A DNA stretch of 64,000 nt from Glandiceps talaboti (lineage: Eukaryota; Hemichordata; Enteropneusta; Spengelidae), in NCBI RefSeq assembly GCF_964340395.1, contig NC_135569.1, positions 8,756,040 through 8,820,039 of the forward strand, written 5' to 3'. This document shows, piece after piece, positions 57,090 through 64,000 of the stretch (the first letter of the stretch is position 1; every line of letters starts with the position of its first letter). The notes beneath the pieces are model-generated. The model worked only from the letters and a program-made list of their open reading frames with translations, was not told where the DNA came from and did not search any database. The translations under genes and the position numbers were made by a program.

Positions 57090-57483
57090 TTCAATAAAGG
57101 CACAATAAAAAGAATTGTGTGGTTCCGGTTATGCTCAATTTTAGAATAGGTGGAGTAGGTAGATTTTTTATTGTATTTTATTACATTTTTTTTATGTGCG
57201 AGTGTCTAGTTCAGGTTTTCCATTGTTTTCCAAATGGTCTGTGTGTTGTTTATTTCTTCCTATCAGATGTACAGCCATTATAGATTGGAAGAATAGCTTT
57301 ATATGTTTTTTTAAGTTGATGTCAGTTTCCGCATCCACTATTTCTCGTGAGACTTCAGTCAGAATTTTTTGTGATTTTATTATTTTACTCTCAAATATGT
57401 AAAAAAAAGTTTAGGATTAACGTGAAAAAACTAGGTGGGGAAGGTAACTGGAACCAAACAATTATTTTTTTTAGGCCTAACCT
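57090..57483. mobile_element. ~390-bp inverted-terminal-repeat element, family C copy 3 (reverse orientation)
   Basis: It runs opposite to copies 1 and 2: AGAATTGTGTGGTTCCGGTT then ATGCTCAATTTTAGAATAGG at the left, and CTGGAACCAAACAATTATTT then TTTTTAGGCCTAA at the right. Internal GATGTACAGCCATTATAGAT and CAGTTTCCGCATCCACTATT confirm the family. Confidence 0.8.
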
Positions 57484-58369
57484 TTAGAATCAGACTTTCC
57501 TTTTCACTATAAAATAGTCTTTGTTTTATAACAGTTATCATACATCGACCTTTGCAAAAAGAGTCTTACCTAAATTTGTCTGACAGAGTGATCCAAATGT
57601 AGTCATGAAATAACTCGGCAGGGGGTGTTTAATGATTAAATTTGGATCATTCTGTCAGATCCAGTTAGACACTGAAGAACAAATGCTTTGTTTGAAATAT
57701 GTTTTCCCCAATTAAAAGTGGAAGAAGAGACATTGTGTATGATTCACAGTGATTCCATGATTTCATGTAGCACACCAAAGCTTTCACTAGGTGTCCATCA
57801 TGGCTTCACCATTGTTTTCTGAAGTCATGACACATGTGTGACTTCAGACAATAGTCCTATATCTGGCAAAAGCTTTGATGAGCTATTTTGGTGTAATACG
57901 AAGTCAAATTCGTGAACTTAGACTGAACATTTGCACAGATGAGCTTTCATCATAAATAGTGTCATAAGATATATATAGTTTCAAATGGCAATTGCTACTT
58001 ACAGAGTCAACAAATATTTGAGAAAGGGATCCCCAATTTTTTACTCTGTGAGTAGAAATTTTGATTTGAATGCAAAGTTCATGAACATTCATTCTCGTAA
58101 GATATACAAGTACAAAGGTTGCCATTACTTTTGTTTTTTTTTGCGTCATATGGCATAGTGTGTATGTGTGTGGCATGGTTATAGAGATGGGGTTCTTTTT
58201 ACTTGGACCATATAGACACAATTCATAGCTAAACACCCACGTTAGCCAATAGCAATTGCTGGCACTTTGGTTTTCTTGCAATATACAAGTGGCATCATCA
58301 GTTATGTTATCAGGACACCTTTCTGAGATGGAATCTGCAAAAATACATATATATCGCATTGAAGAAAAA

Positions 58370-58565
58370 TATTGGAGAATAACAATTATACCAGGGCCAG
58401 TAATATCAAAGAAAAATCAGGGAAAGTTAATTTTGAATGTTTTGACTCATTTGTCGAACACAGCAGAACCAGTGACATAGACACGCATTGTTGTGACATA
58501 GACACTCGTTTTCATGCACACAGAACAACCACGGTATAAATTCTATATTTTTGGTTAAACTTGGC
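58370..58565. repeat. Diverged repeat pair member (with 19640-19790)
   Basis: TTTTGACTCATTTGTCGAAC, ACAGCAGAACCAGTGA and GAACAACCACGGTATAA match, in order, TTTTGACTCACATATCGAGC, CACAGAACCGATGA and GAACGACCAAGGTAATA at 19678-19760. Confidence 0.5.
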
Positions 58566-60416
58566 TCGTGCATTGCATCATCCCCCAAAAAACCCTCTGA
58601 CAATTGGACTACACTGTTCATCAGTTGTCAGGTATGCTAATGATACAGCTGATACAAGTTAATGTTCATTAATAGCTATGTACTCCACTTATAAAAGAAA
58701 AACAATACATATGTCAAATTGTTGGTACTCGGGAATGCTGTCAAATTATATAAGGTGATTAAGTTACAGTCTAGTGTATTGTCTGAAGTGTATAACTATC
58801 AACACTGACAACTGTAAACGCCTTCTTGAAATTAAAACTACTTCATACCTTCTAGTAATTGTTCCTGTATGAAAAATGAAAGTTAGTTTTTCTGGTCATA
58901 GTTTTATGAATTGTCAAAATTTTTGGAAGCAAATCCCAACCGACATACTTCAACAAGTCATTGGGGGGGGGGGGGCAGGTAAAAAAACCCAGGCTACCTA
59001 CCTGTGAAAGAACAAAATTATCTCAGAATACAATAGCAATTAGACTATAACTTTTGTTTGTCAATTTTATGCAAAAAAAAAAAAGCTTTGAAAGAAGTGA
59101 ATGATAAAAATTCTGTGACATAGAGGGTTTCACTAATTGTATTTTTCACAAAAAGGAAACATTGAAAAGACGATGTAAAAACTGATCTGTGGTTGAACAA
59201 AATGCTGTGGTCGATCAAAAAGCTATATGGTAATGCCATCCAATGGCCATTATAATTTATTTAATTCTGTATAGGGAGTGCTTTTGACCTACTTATGTTG
59301 TATGTCTATGCCTCTTTTATTCAAATATCCATTCACCACATTCTCTGCAAGCATGCATTGTTTGTATAAAGATGAATACTGAATAATTCTATTATCTAAG
59401 AATACAATAGAAATTTCAATACAATAGAGACCACCAAAAATGTACAGAGGCAACTGGATGGTCAATTTGTTATAGGAATGTCCACTTTGAACATAATGCA
59501 ACCGTGAGTGCCAGCTGATAGGTGTGGCATGACAATTAATCTTGATGGTTTGTCCTCAGTCAAGGCTACCTTGATTTTCTTTCAGGGTCAAGACATTTTT
59601 ATAACAGGCTCTGAAACAACTTCTCAAAATATCTTATTTATCTGTGGAGGTTTGCTAAACGATTTGTTAATTTACAAATAATTGATACATAAAAGATCAT
59701 TCACACATTCGCACTTTGAAAGAGAGCACACAATACATTTGTATTGACAAAATTTTAAAGGGAGCCTTTTCCATTCACAGGTGGTTGTTGTGGTGAATAT
59801 CGTTAAGTTAAAGGGTCTTTTGAGAAAGTGTTGCGCTTTCATAGATTTTGCCGATAGAATTATATCAATGAAATGTTCCTTGAAGGAACGAGAACGCACA
59901 CAAAATGTGGTTACATATGCTATTTCATATACCATATGTGCCGAGATACAATTGAAAGATAGGCGAAAGTGTAAACATATCACTTTCCTTGCTGCCAATG
60001 AGTTTATATCCACAAAGTTAAAGGGCATAGAATACTAACAACTATTTACGAGGACTCGGCCGCTGTCCTGTACTGTCGCTGTGGTAGTCAATATATTGAT
60101 CGATAAAAAGTTAGAAATTTCACCGCAAATTCCCACCTCAGCGATGTTCTGAAAATATTACCACGTCATCAGAGGTTGGCGGAGGACTGAAGGCTGGAAG
60201 TGCCGTGAAGGCTACAGAAAACGTACAGACACTGTCGTTCGCGAGTGAGTGAGTGTATGCTGCTGGAGGCGTGGACACCTAGTACCTGCTTGAAACAAGT
60301 TGAGTGAGGATAGCATTGGGACAGTGACTGAAAATATTGGCGGGTTAAAAATTTATTACATATTTGACTGCCAAAACGTCAAATAAATCTCACAGTGTAT
60401 CTAAATTTCACCCAAC

Positions 60417-60512
60417 ATGACGTCACGTGAGAGAAATGGTTTCGGCGTTCCAATGGATACATACGGATCGACGGATGATACAGCGTCGTTCATCAACAAA
60501 GATCAACTGATG
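60417..60512 (+). CDS. First coding exon of a gene that continues beyond the window
   Basis: The exon encodes 32 residues (MTSRERNGFGVPMDTYGSTD then DTASFINKDQLM) and ends in phase 0 at the donor GTACGT (60513). The ATG lies in an ACATGACG context just after a CpG-rich upstream stretch, and in-frame stops occur before it. Composition is that of a disordered cytoplasmic N-terminus. No second exon could be identified in 60513-64000, so the first intron is at least ~3.5 kb. I do not recognise the protein. The exon could be spurious; the support is its start context, CpG-rich leader and clean donor. Confidence 0.4.
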
Positions 60513-62052
60513 GTACGTACACATTACATTGCAGTCGTGACTTGTTTTAATAATTTACGCAATGACAATTTGACGTCGATATTCACAAATATCCATGAAT
60601 GTTATCCGAAACGATACTAATAATTACTCTATTTATTTAAATGGGACTAGTGTATTATGTAAAATAATGGAATTAGCAGCAACAAATGGGTTTCATCTGA
60701 AATAGTAAACGGGACATCCAAATGAGAAGGCGAAATGCATCAATATCTTTTGCTGTGGATAACACAAAACATGTACACCTGTTTTCAACAATCGGTTTCA
60801 TGTATCAGCTTTTAAATATAAAGCTTCCGACTTAAGGATATTATCGACCAGACTGCCACAAAACTTGGCTCATTACCAGTCTTTAGACAATACAGCAAAG
60901 GTTGATAAATTTATCTAAAGACATGCCCGGACATTGTTTTTTGATTATCACATTTGTTTCAAGTTCCGTCATGCCTGTCGCTTTTCACCGAGTCTCAATA
61001 GCGAGTTAAGGTAGAATAATAGAGCGGATGAGAGAAACAAATTTTGATGAAGTGTCAGAAATTTCAGCTGCTTGTCTTCAGTTTATTGCGATGCTGTCTT
61101 CATCTGAGTTTACAATTGAGTATAAAAGATGGCTGGGTTAATAGGTCAATCATCAATTTTACATGACTTGAAGTAGAAGTGTGAAGACTATGTAAGGATG
61201 ATAGCATGGCGGAATGACATGACAAGTCACATTAAGAATTAATAATGCCATACTAATTTAGATAATGGTGAGGTACAGTTGGGGAGTTTCATTCTCTTTT
61301 GGAATGTTTCAATACATACCTACATGTAGCTGAATTCATTGACCGGTTACGATGAGCCAAATCATTGAATATTCTGTTGATAGTTTTAATTATATTTGGA
61401 ATCCTAATGGTTCATTGCTTGTCAATGGCAAGTGCAAAGTAGTGTGTGTAAAAGACCGTAGCTAGACATTTTTCTGGACAATTATCCAAAACTAACAAAT
61501 TAAGTAGAAATTAAAATACGATTATCAATGGATACAGTTCTGAAATCGAACAGTTTGAATTTAATATTAAAGATCTGTATGACTGTGAAGCCTCCAGGAT
61601 GATCAATAATTTGAGATATATGATAATGGGTAAATATTAGTAAATATTACATACTGTATAATTGATATGGTAATTTCCAAACAAACCAACCATGACACAC
61701 AGCATACAAGTTGCTATAAAGAGTCAAATTGTATGAATTTCAATAACATAGTTATACAATATTCTTGGTGTGTATTATTTAGAACTTTGGGATTTTTGAA
61801 ACTAGACCAATCTCTTCTCAAAATTGAGATAGCTAACTATGGCATACTTTATGTGAATTTTAAATAAATAGAGGGATCTGTAAATTGTACAGATAATTGT
61901 TTTAACATCAAAGTCTCAGACACAAGTAAATATTTGATTAGGTATCATCAGATGAACTCTAGGACCATTGAAGTGTCTAGTGTACTTTGCCTAGTAATGG
62001 AAATAAGTTTGAAGTAATTTTGATAGCAGAGAAATGAAATATATATATAAGA

Positions 62053-62197
<145 letters not shown>

Positions 62198-63180
62198 TAT
62201 ATATGTATATTATGATTGAATGTTCACATAATACGCTTGATTCATAGCTACAAATGAAAATTTCTACATATAGTGATATACTCAACTATTATTTTAACGC
62301 AAGTCTAAAATTTTCTCTAATGTCTTGTCAGCATTGCCAAAGTTATCTCACCTTGGACATACAACTACAACAACAGCCCATAGTAGTATATTCCTGGTGA
62401 TTTTGACGATATGCCAGTAAGAATTTGGCTTTCTTTATCAAAAAGTTTGTTTGTGTGAGGAGAATTTTTCATTTGCAAATCTATATATCTTGAAGTATTA
62501 TTTGATTGCTGTCATCTGGAATAACCAAAGGGTTATCATGCCATATAAGATATGTTACTATAAAATTCCATTTTGAGACTAATACATATTTTAATATCCA
62601 GGAAACAGCTGAATAATAAATGGTTGGAACTGATAGAGCTGCTTGTCAATTCATTTAAGCTCTAGCAGGAAATTATTTTTGAAACTTATGTCCTGGGTAG
62701 GAAAGGAGCACATTTTTTCTCATAAACTAATTTATAGATTTCAAATATTGGCATGTACTGGGTTTCTCCAAACTGTTCCTAGGTAGTGATGTATAAAGAA
62801 AATGGAGTCATTTTTTTTACATCGATAAAATTACAAAACACAAGAATTAAACTGGATGGTCTCAACAATCTCATTGTAGTAGGTTTCTGGCTAGCTTTTT
62901 GACTGCCTAAGCTCTGTTCACAATGCATAATCAGGTCACCAAAAATATGTTAGATTGACAGTTGTTGAAAAAAAGCAGAAATTTATTAAAAACTGAATTT
63001 TTATAATTTGATGATTACTATTCAAGGTTAGGTTTAATATTTATGTGAACTTTTGTATGTATTAATGGGCAACTAATAACTTTATGAAGGATAGAGTGAA
63101 ATTATATAAAATTGAAAAAAGTAAAAGTGAACGCATTCACAATTTGTAGACACTGTTTTATATTGCGGAACAAGACAAGA

Positions 63181-63624
63181 TAAGGCCAAATAAAAAAAAT
63201 GGCGTGGTTCTGATTATGCTCAATTTTAGAATAGGTGGGGTAGGTAGATTTTTTATTTTATTATATATTTTTTCTATGTGTGAGTGTCTAGTTCAGATAG
63301 TTATGTTTTCTGTTGTTTTCCAAATGGTCTATGTTGTGTTATTTATTTCTTCTCATCACATGTACAGCCATTACAGATTGGAAGAATAGTTTTATATTGT
63401 CTTTTTAAGTTGATATCAGTTTCTGCATCCACTAATCCAGGCGAGACTTCACAATTTTTGTGATTGTATTATTTTTTTCTTGAATATAAGTCAAAGTGAC
63501 TACCAACTAAAAAAAGTTAATTTCGAGCCCTAATATGTAAAAAAAAAGTTTAGGTTTGGCAGTGAAAAACTAGGTGAGGTTTGATATTCGGAACCAAACA
63601 AGTTTTTTCTTTAGGCCTAATGTG
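63181..63624. mobile_element. ~440-bp inverted-terminal-repeat element, family C copy 4 (reverse orientation)
   Basis: AAATGGCGTGGTTCTGATTA then TGCTCAATTTTAGAATAGG at the left and ATTCGGAACCAAACAAGTTT then TTTCTTTAGGCCTAA at the right. Internal GATTGGAAGAATAG and CAGTTTCTGCATCCACTAA match the other copies. About 50 extra bp (near 63490-63535) distinguish it from copy 3. Confidence 0.8.
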
Positions 63625-64000
63625 TAAATTTAGTCCAGATTGTCTGAAATCAGTGAAGTGTACAGTAGCTTTAAGAATACAACCAAGATATCAAAGATAC
63701 GCGACAATACTGCTCCTCTAAGTACAACACATTGAGAGGAATTTCACAATGATACGTAATAACTTGTCCCATCTGATGTAACTAAACTATCTTGTCTGAA
63801 TATCTACATGTAAATTGTGAATACAGCAGTGTTGTCACACATAGTATGGCCTGGAGACTTTGCTATCAAGGCATGACTAGATTTTTCTGGCAGATGGCTT
63901 TGTCATGCCAATTGGCCAAGTCTCTGGGCTAACACAGTCTTCCACTCAGACACTTTCATATGTTGTAACCATGACAGCAATTAAAGGTATAGCAAACAGA

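Larger units (their letters stand above)
55271..60416. other. Intergenic region between NIP7 and the next gene
   Basis: No supported gene. It holds a TG/TATG/TG microsatellite block (55386-55740), a repeat copy at 56780-56930, a family C element (57090-57483), short inverted repeats (57582-57660 and 57744-57895), a repeat related to 19640-19790 (58370-58565) and a G homopolymer (58961-58976). The last ~350 bp (60060-60416) is richer in CpG and is the likely promoter and 5' UTR of the gene starting at 60417. Confidence 0.65.

Overview
This 64 kb window is nuclear DNA of an invertebrate metazoan. The genes have many short exons with GT-AG introns, and they are separated by AT-rich DNA full of microsatellites, tandem repeats and small inverted-repeat (foldback, MITE-like) elements. 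The proteins are close to human in sequence and length (NIP7 is 180 residues, POLR2D 141, SPAG7 230), and a SIX6OS1-like and a TMCO4 gene are present, so a deuterostome is likely. Three genes carry tandem repeats built from their own exon-intron boundary. From memory this resembles the 'mirage' minisatellites reported in amphioxus, so my best guess is a cephalochordate (Branchiostoma-type). That is inference; no marker gene proves it.

Layout: a SIX6OS1-like coiled-coil gene on + (3' part, 177-6799); a repeat-rich gap with an inverted pair of CTCF-consensus sites near 9.8 kb; SPAG7 on - (10861-14773) head-to-head with POLR2D on + (15033-16798); a repeat-rich gap; TMCO4 on - (21300-28405, with a probable non-coding first exon near 30.9 kb) head-to-head with a SAM-dependent methyltransferase on + (31759-38599); an AT/TG-rich gap; a small single-exon gene on - (41967-42224) and an unrecognised three-exon gene on - (42300-50234) that share a C-terminal motif; NIP7 on + (51213-55270), head-to-head with the unrecognised gene; a further gap; and the first coding exon of a gene on + (60417-60512) that runs out of the window.

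The gene products do not form a pathway. POLR2D (transcription), NIP7 (ribosome biogenesis) and SPAG7 are housekeeping proteins, TMCO4 is a predicted membrane alpha/beta hydrolase, and the SIX6OS1-like protein would be meiotic. The shared organisation is the divergent promoter: three head-to-head pairs occur in the window.

The most notable signal is the set of exon-boundary minisatellites: 77 bp x 18 in the methyltransferase, 51 bp x 4 in SPAG7 and 56 bp x 4 in NIP7. Each unit carries the end of the upstream exon plus a working-looking 5' splice site. In the methyltransferase and NIP7 each unit also has an AG just before a 30-nt exon copy, so it looks like a latent in-frame 10-residue microexon. 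I saw no retroviral, LTR or other capsid-bearing element and no reverse transcriptase or transposase reading frame.
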